Positions 1 to 5,380 of a DNA stretch of 5,380 nt are shown here, piece after piece. The first letter of the stretch is position 1, and each line of letters starts with the position of its first letter. The notes under the pieces were generated by a model. It saw only the letters and a list, made by a program, of their open reading frames with translations. It ran no database searches and was not told the origin of the DNA. Source of the DNA: Candidatus Woesearchaeota archaeon (GTDB taxonomy: Archaea > Nanobdellota > Nanobdellia > Woesearchaeales > UBA10216); the NCBI GenBank assembly GCA_016180145.1, contig JACPBT010000058.1:1-5380 (forward strand), in the 5' to 3' direction. The translations under genes were made by a program, and so were the position numbers.

Positions 1-7
1 AGCCAGC

Positions 8-670
8 ATGAACAGAATCAAAGCAACCTACGAGGCACTGCTCTCCGCATACGGAACGCAGGAGTGGTGGCCAACCACGACAAAAGAAAAGGAAACAGAG
101 ATAGCCATCGGGGCAATACTCACGCAAAACACCGCATGGAAAAATGTGGAAAAAGCCATCAAAAACCTTGCAGACAAAGGGCTTGTTGACATAAAAAAAC
201 TGAACAGCATTAATGAAGAAGAACTTGCAAAACTGATAAGGGCTTCAGGCTACTACAACCAAAAGGCAAAAAAGCTGAAAGCGTTTGCGAGGCACATTGC
301 ACAGAATTACGGCGGGGAAATAAAACTGCTACTCTCAAAAAACACTGAAGAACTCAGAAAAGAGCTGCTGGAGATGTACGGCATAGGACCGGAGACGGCA
401 GACTCAATAATACTCTACGCAGCCAAAAAGCCGGCTTTTATAGCAGACGCCTACACAAAAAGAATGGCCTCAAGAACAGGCATCATAAAAGAAACTGCAA
501 GCTACGATGAAATCCGGAACCTGTTCACGCAAAACCTTCCAAAAGAGCAGCAGCTATTCAGCCAATACCACGCGCTGATAGTCCAGCACGGAAAAAACAC
601 ATGCAAAAAAACACCACAATGCGAAAACTGCCCCATAAGAAAGGCGTGCAGATACTACGCCACAAATTAA
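8..670 (+). CDS. Endonuclease III-related DNA glycosylase (HhH-GPD, COG2231/MagIII-like)
   Basis: Probable base-excision-repair glycosylase that removes damaged bases from DNA. The 220 residues fit the short endonuclease III-related family. An early Trp pair lies at 20-21, the family signature LTQNT at 38-42, and the helix-hairpin-helix GIGPETA at 125-131. The catalytic Asp is D147 in FIADAYTKR. Cysteines 199, 205, 208 and 214 form a C-X5-C-X2-C-X5-C loop, expected to hold a 4Fe-4S cluster; the first gap is one residue shorter than in E. coli endonuclease III. The Lys that gives endonuclease III its AP-lyase activity (18 residues before the catalytic Asp) is Glu129 here, as I recall for MagIII-like proteins, so a monofunctional glycosylase is inferred. 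The substrate cannot be read from sequence. The frame stays open to the window's left edge, so an upstream start is possible, but this ATG gives a normal family N-terminus. Codon use is less T-depleted than in the downstream operon. Confidence 0.93.
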   Translation: MNRIKATYEALLSAYGTQEWWPTTTKEKETEIAIGAILTQNTAWKNVEKAIKNLADKGLVDIKKLNSINEEELAKLIRASGYYNQKAKKLKAFARHIAQNYGGEIKLLLSKNTEELRKELLEMYGIGPETADSIILYAAKKPAFIADAYTKRMASRTGIIKETASYDEIRNLFTQNLPKEQQLFSQYHALIVQHGKNTCKKTPQCENCPIRKACRYYATN

Positions 671-716
671 CAGAAGACAAAAGTTTTTGGACAGAATACT
701 CTTGTTTTGTCTTCTG
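671..716. repeat. Inverted repeat 1, 12-bp perfect stem
   Basis: The left arm CAGAAGACAAAA (671-682) pairs perfectly with TTTTGTCTTCTG (705-716) across a 22-base spacer. It starts at the first base after the glycosylase stop codon. The transcript could form a hairpin with a T5 run (684-688) in its loop, so it may stabilise or end the glycosylase mRNA. A protein-binding palindrome is the alternative. No U-tract follows the stem, so this is not a bacterial-type intrinsic terminator. Confidence 0.85.
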
Positions 717-718
717 AA

Positions 719-762
719 ATTTAGAAAGCGAATATATGCAAAACTTATGTCGCTTTCTAAAT
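719..762. repeat. Inverted repeat 2, 13-bp perfect stem
   Basis: ATTTAGAAAGCGA (719-731) pairs perfectly with TCGCTTTCTAAAT (750-762) across an 18-base AT-rich spacer. It lies two bases after inverted repeat 1 and ends ten bases before the TATA-like box of the operon. The position suits a regulator-binding site just upstream of the core promoter, or a second hairpin in the 3' untranslated region of the glycosylase mRNA. The stems of the two repeats differ in sequence but both carry an AGAA-type core. Confidence 0.85.
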
Positions 763-772
763 AATAACAACA

Positions 773-780
773 TTTAAATA
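773..780 (+). promoter_or_regulatory. Archaeal TATA-like box for the four-gene operon
   Basis: TTTAAATA sits 38-45 bases upstream of the ATG at 818, in the only AT-rich non-coding stretch of the window. Archaeal transcripts usually start about 25 bases downstream of the box, here near 800-805. That leaves a short leader which would still contain the GAGGTG ribosome-binding site. The bases just upstream (AACAACA) are a weak candidate for a BRE element. No other promoter-like spacing exists before the three downstream genes, which abut or overlap. Confidence 0.6.
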
Positions 781-807
781 CATTTTTCGGGAAAGCAAAC
801 TGAAAAA

Positions 808-813
808 GAGGTG
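808..813 (+). promoter_or_regulatory. Shine-Dalgarno site GAGGTG
   Basis: GAGGTG is a perfect six-base match to the complement of the archaeal 16S rRNA 3' end. It lies four bases before the ATG at 818 and fixes that start. Confidence 0.8.
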
Positions 814-817
814 CTTC

Positions 818-1453
818 ATGATTAACGAACCGCTAATAATAGGCGCAATAATATTTGCAGTTGCAGCGGTAGTTTCCTTCAAACTGCTTAAAGGCTTTGT
901 AAAGGTGCTTGTTTTCCTCATAGCAGCTGCCAGCATACTGATTGGAGTGGCATCTGCAATGATATACCTTGACGCAAAAGAGCTGAAAGAAAACCTCGGA
1001 AAAGAGCCAACGCTCCTCATACTGGCAAGCGGGGACAAGGCGCTTATGGCACTATCCTTTGAAGCAGGCAGAGAGCCAAAACTTGCAAACCAACAGCAGA
1101 CAGATGACTACTCAGAGCAACTGGCAAACAAGGATTACAGAGCAATAAAAGGCAACTACTACAAAGCAGTCATAATAGATGAAGGACTGCTCAGGGAACT
1201 ATCCCCTGAAAACAACAGCAAACTGCCAAAAGGAAGTATGGAAGCTGAAGCAATCGCACTATCCGAAGCTGTCAGGAAAATAACCTCCGAGCCGATAATC
1301 CTCGTGACGCAATACAAAAAGGGCAACATACGCATATACGACGAAACACCCGCATTCAAAGCGATAAAACTGGCACCAACCTCACTGATAAAAGCCGCAG
1401 CTGAGAAGCTGATGGCAAAGACAACAGCAGCGGTGAAGAAAATTGAAGACTGA
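818..1453 (+). CDS. Two-helix membrane protein with C-terminal soluble domain, function unknown
   Basis: I do not recognise a named family for this 211-residue protein. Two hydrophobic helices lie at about 6-21 and 29-51. They are separated by a short basic loop (K22, K25, K29), which by the positive-inside rule should be cytoplasmic, placing both termini outside. Residues 52-211 form a soluble alternating strand/helix domain, with probable strands at 64-70 (EPTLLIL), 116-121 (KAVII) and 158-164, and helices at 141-156 and 188-208. There are no cysteines and no obvious catalytic motif. It is the first gene of the operon, with a strong ribosome-binding site and a TATA-like box upstream, and its last 11 bases overlap the start of the giant surface protein. 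That coupling suggests a partner or anchor for the surface protein, which is inference only. The opposite topology is possible. Confidence 0.88.
   Translation: MINEPLIIGAIIFAVAAVVSFKLLKGFVKVLVFLIAAASILIGVASAMIYLDAKELKENLGKEPTLLILASGDKALMALSFEAGREPKLANQQQTDDYSEQLANKDYRAIKGNYYKAVIIDEGLLRELSPENNSKLPKGSMEAEAIALSEAVRKITSEPIILVTQYKKGNIRIYDETPAFKAIKLAPTSLIKAAAEKLMAKTTAAVKKIED
1432..1436 (+). promoter_or_regulatory. Shine-Dalgarno site GGTGA deciding a TTG start
   Basis: GGTGA lies six bases before the TTG at 1443, inside the end of the upstream gene. It matches the archaeal anti-Shine-Dalgarno. It favours TTG over the in-frame ATG at 1485, which would remove most of the signal peptide. Confidence 0.65.
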
Positions 1454-1508
1454 ACTGGCAATAATAGCAGCAATAATCCTGACTATGATGGCAGGCAACG
1501 CATACGCA
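1443..1508 (+). other. Signal peptide coding region of the surface protein
   Basis: Residues 1-22 have a Lys at position 2, a hydrophobic core (ELAIIAAIILTMMAG) and an AYA motif at 20-22, with predicted Sec signal peptidase I cleavage before LETS. There is no Cys at the cleavage site, so this is not a lipobox. Glu4 in the n-region is slightly unusual. Confidence 0.8.
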
Positions 1509-4484
1509 CTTGAAACATCATTCAACGGATGGCTCTACTCAGGACAAACCATAACAGTCAAAGACGAGCGCCTCATAGTTTACGAAACCACAACAGGCAA
1601 AGACGCAATAGTGGAATACAGCGGAGGAAACCTCTACGTAACAAACAACAGCTGCCAGCAAACACAAACCATAAGGCTCTGCATAGACCACATAGAATAC
1701 TACCTTGCAGCAAAGCAGGACCGGCTCAAAGTAAGGGCAATATCACTCTCGCCAGACATAAGCATAACAAGAACAGCAGCAAAAAACGAATTTGAAGCGG
1801 GAAGCGGAACAGAAATAACCGTAAAAATAACAAACAACGGGGGACTGGCACAAAACCTCACATACACCGAAGACTTCCCAGCCGGAATAAGAGTAACAGA
1901 GACGAGCTTCGGACTTGAACCAAAAGGAAGCAGCATAGAATGGAAAACGGCAAATCTCAAAGAAACAAAATCAGAAAGCTTCAGCTACAAAATAGCAGTA
2001 GATGACGTAATAGACAGGGAATTCACGGCAACGCTCACCTACTTTGACGGCAAAAAAACAAAAACGCTAAGAACATCCTCCGCAAAGATAAAAACCACAC
2101 CCCGCCTCATACAGGCAATAAAATTGGGAGTAGAAACCAGCAGAATAGGACAGGAAAACAACATAACGCTGAGCTTCACAAACAAGGAAACAAAAACAGC
2201 CAAAATAAAAGTGCAAGTGGCAACAGACTCAGGAATAATAATGACAAAACTGCCTGAAGAATTCAAAAAAATAAGCGACACGGGATACGAAGGAAACATA
2301 GAAATGAAAAAAGGACTCAACGTGACAAACAACATAACAAAAAACTACGTCCTGAAATTTGAAGGAAACAAAGAAGGCACAGTCAACCTAATCGCACAGG
2401 CAAAATACTCAACAAGCGACTTCACCGACAGGGAGCTGCCCGAACTCAAAAAGAAAGTCACAATAGAAAGCCGGGGAATAAAAGTCAGAACAAACCTAAA
2501 TGACCTTGAAATAGAAGCAAACCAACAGAAAACACTCAGAATCTGGCTGCAGAACCTCAACCCAGAATCAGCCATAAGAAAAGTGCTTATCCTCTTCACA
2601 TCAGACGGGCTCGTGGAGCTGCCGGACGAATACATAGAAGAAATCCCCGCACAGGAACACAAAAAAATAGCGGAAAAAACATTCTATGCCCCGGACATAA
2701 ACACCTCCAAAGGCTACAAGATAGAAGCAAATGTAACCTACATAACAGAATTCGGGCAGGAATACAGCAAGAAATTCACATTCACACAAACAGTAGAGAA
2801 GATAGCAGAAATCTCAATAACAAAAACGACAGACAGAGATGTCCTTGAAAACGGACAGGAAACAACAGTCACAGTAAAAGTAAAAAACCCAAGAAAAACA
2901 AAACTGCTCGGAATAACAGTCAAAGATGCCGTGCCTGAAGAATTCACAGTAACAGGACAGACATCAGCCACGCTCACACTCGCATCAGGCGACGAACAAA
3001 CAGCATACACATACATAATAAAAGCGCCGCGCCTGACGCAGGAAAAGAAATACGAACTAAACACCACAGCAACCTACTCAGACGCCAATGCAGCAGACAA
3101 ATACAAAAACCAAAAAAGCTACACGGCAGAAAAAAGCAGATCCGTAACAGTAAAGCCGCAAAAATTTGAGCTTTCAGCAACAAGAAAAACAGAAGGCGAA
3201 AACCTCTACAAAGGCGAGACATTCAAAACAATATACACGATAAACAACCCGTCAACAGACACAACAGCAGAAGACATAGTGATTAACATACCGCTGCAGC
3301 CGGAATTTGACCTCGCAGGAAAGCAAACACAGGCCTCAATAGGCAAACTGGAACCCGGAGAGCAGGCAGTCATAGAAACAATAGAAAAAAGAAGAATTAA
3401 AAAGACAGGCAGCCTCACCCTACAGAAAGCAAGAATAACCTACAGCAACCAGTTCGGAGAACACTTTGAAATAAACACAAGCGAAACACCAATAACAATA
3501 CAATCCACAACACAAACAGACCTGCCATACATATCCCTGACAAAAAACGCGCCGGCTACTGCAAACAACACAGACTTCTTTGAAGTAAAGCTCGCAGCCT
3601 CCAATGAAGGCAAAACAATAGAAAGCATAGAAATAGAAGACGGAGAAATCATAAGAGCTGTGGCAATAAAAAACGGAAGCAACTACACCACCACATACAC
3701 AAAAAGAATAACAACCCCCGGAAAATACAAACTCGGAAAAGCCACCGCAACCTACAAAATCGCAGGCACAGAATACCTGACCGCATCAGAAGAACCGGAG
3801 ATAACCATAATTGAAAACCCCTCTGTGGCAATAGAAAAAACCGCGCCGAAAACAGCAAACAACAGGGAAAACTTTGAAGTAAAACTCACAATAAAACCAC
3901 TGCTTGAAGCAATAACAAACCTCACAATACAAGACAACGGAAAAACCTTCCACTATCCAAGAGTTGAAAACGAGACAACAGAAACATACACCAAATCAAT
4001 ACAAACAGCAGGCACAACAAAACTCCCGGCAGCCAAGGCAACATACACCAACAAGGGAGAAACATACAGCACATCATCAAACGAACCCGAAATAGCAATC
4101 ACAGAAATAAACCTGCTATCCATAGAAAAAACCGCATCAACAAACGCCACAAAAGCCGGAGAAGAAATTGAGATAACCCTCAAAATAAAAAACAAGGCAG
4201 ACGACGAGCTGCCCATAGTCATAGCAGACCAAGGAAAGGCATGGGCGCTCACACTGGCACCAACACAGGAAAAAACACTGACACACAAAACAAAAGCAGA
4301 AAAAATGACACCTGCAACAGCAAACTACACATACAACGGGGAAACCTTCACGGCAGAATCAAACACACCAGAACTAACAATAACCGGAGAAGCAGAAAAA
4401 GAAAAGCTTATTAAAGAAGAAGGCGGAATAATACAAAAAATGGGCAAATTCCTGCTTTCAATAATAACCTGGCAAAGGGGCTGA
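1443..4484 (+). CDS. Large exported multi-repeat surface protein (COG1361/DUF11-like, S-layer-type)
   Basis: This 1013-residue protein is predicted to be exported and to form part of the cell surface or an adhesin. After the signal peptide (1-22) comes an N-terminal domain (about 23-103) holding the only two cysteines, C71 and C80, a likely disulfide. Eight beta-rich, immunoglobulin-like units follow, at about 104-220, 221-344, 345-453, 454-573, 574-695, 696-793, 794-890 and 891-981. Each ends in a hairpin with an AxxTY-like motif; its Tyr is at 200, 322, 433, 545, 667, 771, 868 and 962. The style (paired Asn-Asn/Asn-Pro before hydrophobic strands, SITKT or SIEKT openings) matches DUF11/CARDB-type repeats. 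Sixteen Asn-X-Ser/Thr sequons suggest N-glycosylation. The C-terminal tail (982-1013) is charged, then short and amphipathic, with no full transmembrane anchor, so attachment to the cell is unexplained. It starts at TTG, overlaps the upstream gene by 11 bases and is followed after one base by the next gene. T-ending codons are rare. Confidence 0.9.
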   Translation: MKTELAIIAAIILTMMAGNAYALETSFNGWLYSGQTITVKDERLIVYETTTGKDAIVEYSGGNLYVTNNSCQQTQTIRLCIDHIEYYLAAKQDRLKVRAISLSPDISITRTAAKNEFEAGSGTEITVKITNNGGLAQNLTYTEDFPAGIRVTETSFGLEPKGSSIEWKTANLKETKSESFSYKIAVDDVIDREFTATLTYFDGKKTKTLRTSSAKIKTTPRLIQAIKLGVETSRIGQENNITLSFTNKETKTAKIKVQVATDSGIIMTKLPEEFKKISDTGYEGNIEMKKGLNVTNNITKNYVLKFEGNKEGTVNLIAQAKYSTSDFTDRELPELKKKVTIESRGIKVRTNLNDLEIEANQQKTLRIWLQNLNPESAIRKVLILFTSDGLVELPDEYIEEIPAQEHKKIAEKTFYAPDINTSKGYKIEANVTYITEFGQEYSKKFTFTQTVEKIAEISITKTTDRDVLENGQETTVTVKVKNPRKTKLLGITVKDAVPEEFTVTGQTSATLTLASGDEQTAYTYIIKAPRLTQEKKYELNTTATYSDANAADKYKNQKSYTAEKSRSVTVKPQKFELSATRKTEGENLYKGETFKTIYTINNPSTDTTAEDIVINIPLQPEFDLAGKQTQASIGKLEPGEQAVIETIEKRRIKKTGSLTLQKARITYSNQFGEHFEINTSETPITIQSTTQTDLPYISLTKNAPATANNTDFFEVKLAASNEGKTIESIEIEDGEIIRAVAIKNGSNYTTTYTKRITTPGKYKLGKATATYKIAGTEYLTASEEPEITIIENPSVAIEKTAPKTANNRENFEVKLTIKPLLEAITNLTIQDNGKTFHYPRVENETTETYTKSIQTAGTTKLPAAKATYTNKGETYSTSSNEPEIAITEINLLSIEKTASTNATKAGEEIEITLKIKNKADDELPIVIADQGKAWALTLAPTQEKTLTHKTKAEKMTPATANYTYNGETFTAESNTPELTITGEAEKEKLIKEEGGIIQKMGKFLLSIITWQRG
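3528..4385 (+). repeat. Three C-terminal repeat units (98/97 residues) of the surface protein
   Basis: Units 6-8 (residues 696-981) align with nearly constant spacing. Their openings ISLTKNAP, VAIEKTAP and LSIEKTAS are 98 and 97 residues apart. Units 6 and 7 share TANN followed by FEVKL, and all three end in a GxExxTxSxEPEI-like hairpin. DNA similarity survives between units 6 and 7: GCGCCG, then GCAAACAAC, then TTTGAAGTAAA, from 3549 and 3843. This points to more recent duplication than for units 1-5, which are longer and more divergent. Confidence 0.8.
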
Positions 4485-4485
4485 A

Positions 4486-4824
4486 ATGAGCATACTCGGA
4501 AAAGCAATGTTCTGGAAAAGAGACGAACTCGGGCTAGGAAACGAACTAGGGCTACCAAAAGGAAAGCCCGCAGACGACCTCGGAATGGAAATGCAACCAC
4601 TCCCAAGAATGCCGCAAATGCCAATGCAGGAGCCAAGAATGGAAGCCTTCCAACAAAGACAGCAATACGAACAGCCATACAACTACGGACAAAACAAAGA
4701 CCTTGAAATAGTATCGGCAAAACTTGACGCGCTCAAAGCAACCCTTGAAAGCATAAACCAGCGAATAGCAAACCTTGAAAGGATAGCATACGGAGACGAA
4801 GAACCGCGAAAAAGGGGATGGTAA
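4486..4824 (+). CDS. Small protein with disordered N-terminus and C-terminal coiled coil
   Basis: The function of this 112-residue protein is unknown. The front (MSILGKAMFWKRDE) is amphipathic and could touch a membrane. Residues 15-70 are low complexity and probably disordered: a doubled ELGLG/ELGLP stretch, then a Met/Pro/Gln-rich run (34-70). Residues 72-101 form a clean coiled coil, with hydrophobic positions L73, V76, L80, L83, L87, I90, I94, L97 and I100 alternating by 3 and 4, so it probably oligomerises or binds a partner. There is no signal peptide, so it should be cytoplasmic. Similar KDLE..SAKLD..K...E..NQR coiled-coil tails recur, from memory, in hypothetical proteins of DPANN archaea; I could not check this. 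The ATG lies one base after the surface protein's stop codon, with only a GGGG run upstream, so translation is probably coupled. Confidence 0.85.
   Translation: MSILGKAMFWKRDELGLGNELGLPKGKPADDLGMEMQPLPRMPQMPMQEPRMEAFQQRQQYEQPYNYGQNKDLEIVSAKLDALKATLESINQRIANLERIAYGDEEPRKRGW
4525..4554 (+). repeat. Short imperfect direct repeat within the coiled-coil gene
   Basis: GAACTCGGGCTA (4525-4536) recurs as GAACTAGGGCTA (4543-4554), 11 of 12 bases identical with an 18-base period. It encodes the doubled ELGL motif, a small in-frame duplication in the disordered region. Confidence 0.6.
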
Positions 4825-4825
4825 A

Positions 4826-5287
4826 ATCCTAAAAAAACACGCCTTTCTACTCACAACACTCGCAACCATCACAGCAGACCAGACAATAAAACTACTGCTG
4901 ATACAAAACAACCTCAAACTCCCAATAGAATTAGTCCCGAAAGCAATAAGCATAGTGGCAACAAAAAACACAGGAATGGCATTCGGACTGCTCACAGGAA
5001 ACAACACCGCATTCATAATACTGAGCATAACAGTAATAGCAGCAATAGCAACAATAGCCACAAGAATAAAAACCCTGCCCGAAACAGCAGCAACAGCACT
5101 AATCCTCGCAGGAACAGCAAGCAACCTCGCAGACAGGCTACTGAGAGGAGGGGTAATAGACTACATAAGCCTCGGTTGGCTGCCTGCATTCAACATAGCA
5201 GACGCAGCACTCACAACCGGAGCAGCACTGATAATAGCAGCCTACATAACACAAAAACTCAGGAAAAGGCGCATTACAAGCGCTTAG
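4826..5287 (+). CDS. lspA: Lipoprotein signal peptidase (signal peptidase II), start codon unusual
   Basis: This integral membrane aspartyl protease cleaves the signal peptide of lipoproteins. Counting from the ATC at 4826 gives 153 residues, normal for the family. Family motifs in order are DQxxK (D18, Q19, K22), NTGMAFG (48-54), the SNLADR block (99-104), VIDYI with catalytic D112, and FNIAD with catalytic D126. Four helices are predicted near 6-23, 62-79, 87-102 and 125-142, with a basic tail (KLRKRR). The frame is open from 4787, but its first ATG, GTG or TTG is the GTG at 4955. Starting there would lose helix 1 and the DQ motif, so it is not the true start. Either a rare ATC starts translation, or one A is missing from the AAAA run at 4823-4826. 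One extra A would put the ATG at 4818 in frame, overlapping the upstream stop. The 3' end overlaps a convergent gene. Confidence 0.9.
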   Translation: MLKKHAFLLTTLATITADQTIKLLLIQNNLKLPIELVPKAISIVATKNTGMAFGLLTGNNTAFIILSITVIAAIATIATRIKTLPETAATALILAGTASNLADRLLRGGVIDYISLGWLPAFNIADAALTTGAALIIAAYITQKLRKRRITSA

Positions 5288-5380
5288 ACTTAGAACGCCT
5301 CTTCTTACGTGCAGGCTTCTTCTTCTCAACAGAAGCGCCAACCTTCTTAACAGAAGGAGCCTTAGCAGGCTTCACCTTAC
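5274..5380 (-). CDS. C-terminal end of a Lys/Arg-rich basic protein (partial)
   Basis: Reading the minus strand from the right edge gives 34 residues and then TAA (5276-5274). Twelve are Lys and four Arg, with Ala/Pro/Ser/Val between them, ending KKRRSKSKRL. The N-terminal part lies beyond the window, so the family is unknown. The composition fits a basic tail on a nucleic-acid-binding protein such as a ribosomal or chromatin protein. Codon use supports real coding: all 12 Lys are AAG, and 15 of 34 codons end in T. It is convergent with lspA and the two reading frames overlap by 14 bases, so no space is left for a terminator between them. Confidence 0.7.
   Translation of the reverse strand, partial: KVKPAKAPSVKKVGASVEKKKPARKKRRSKSKRL

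Noticed and set aside
671..762. CRISPR array or insertion-sequence ends
   Set aside because: The two repeats differ in sequence, so there is no repeat-spacer pattern. No transposase fragment or flanking target duplication is visible.
671..772. The twin hairpins plus AACAACA as an H/ACA guide RNA
   Set aside because: The two-hairpin-plus-ACA layout is suggestive, but I see no K-turn or internal pseudouridylation pocket in either stem, and ACA is a trivial match in AT-rich DNA.
1485..1490. ATG codons at 1485/1488 as the surface protein start
   Set aside because: They fall inside the hydrophobic core of the signal peptide and have no Shine-Dalgarno site. The TTG at 1443 has GGTGA six bases upstream.
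1529..1795. Plus-strand 88-codon frame inside the surface gene
   Set aside because: It is an out-of-frame shadow of the signal-bearing gene, low in complexity (Asn/Arg/His-rich), with no ribosome-binding site.
4552..5124. Long minus-strand open frame (190 codons) opposite the coiled-coil and lspA genes, and several others of 100-131 codons opposite the surface gene
   Set aside because: The plus strand is very poor in T, so the minus strand is poor in A, and every stop codon contains A. Long antisense frames are therefore expected. They overlap well-supported genes and their translations show no recognisable domains.
4955..5287. GTG at 4955 as the lspA start
   Set aside because: It would leave 110 residues without helix 1 and the DQxxK motif, both of which are encoded in the same frame just upstream.

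Overview
The window looks archaeal, most likely from a small-genome, DPANN-like lineage. This is an inference from several signals. There is a TATA-like box (773-780) about 38 bases before a start codon. Two ribosome-binding sites (GAGGTG, GGTGA) match the archaeal 16S 3' end. Ile is mostly ATA and Arg mostly AGA/AGG, genes are packed with overlaps or one-base gaps, and there is a giant surface protein of the archaeal COG1361/DUF11 style. I cannot name a species.

Layout. 8-670 encodes an endonuclease III-related DNA glycosylase (HhH-GPD fold with a 4-Cys cluster loop). The 147-base gap 671-817 holds two perfect inverted repeats back to back (12-bp and 13-bp stems), then the TATA-like box and a Shine-Dalgarno site. 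From 818 to 5287 four plus-strand genes read as one operon: a two-helix membrane protein of unknown function (818-1453); a 1013-residue exported protein built of eight beta-sandwich-like repeats (TTG start, 1443-4484); a 112-residue protein with a disordered front and a C-terminal coiled coil (4486-4824); and lipoprotein signal peptidase, LspA (about 4826-5287). LspA has no ATG, GTG or TTG that would give a complete protein. At the right edge the Lys/Arg-rich C-terminus of a minus-strand gene (5274-5380) converges on lspA and overlaps it by 14 bases.

How they may work together: the operon is a cell-envelope module. One member is exported and probably glycosylated, one is a membrane protein whose C-terminal domain is predicted outside, one is probably a cytoplasmic coiled-coil adaptor, and one is a membrane protease. 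The exported protein has no lipobox Cys after its signal peptide, so it is not an obvious LspA substrate. The glycosylase is probably a separate transcription unit.

Most striking signals: the missing LspA start codon; the eight-unit architecture with tighter 97-98-residue repeats at the C-terminal end; the twin inverted repeats before the operon promoter; and a strong strand composition bias, in which third codon positions are A/C on plus-strand genes and T/G on the minus-strand gene.
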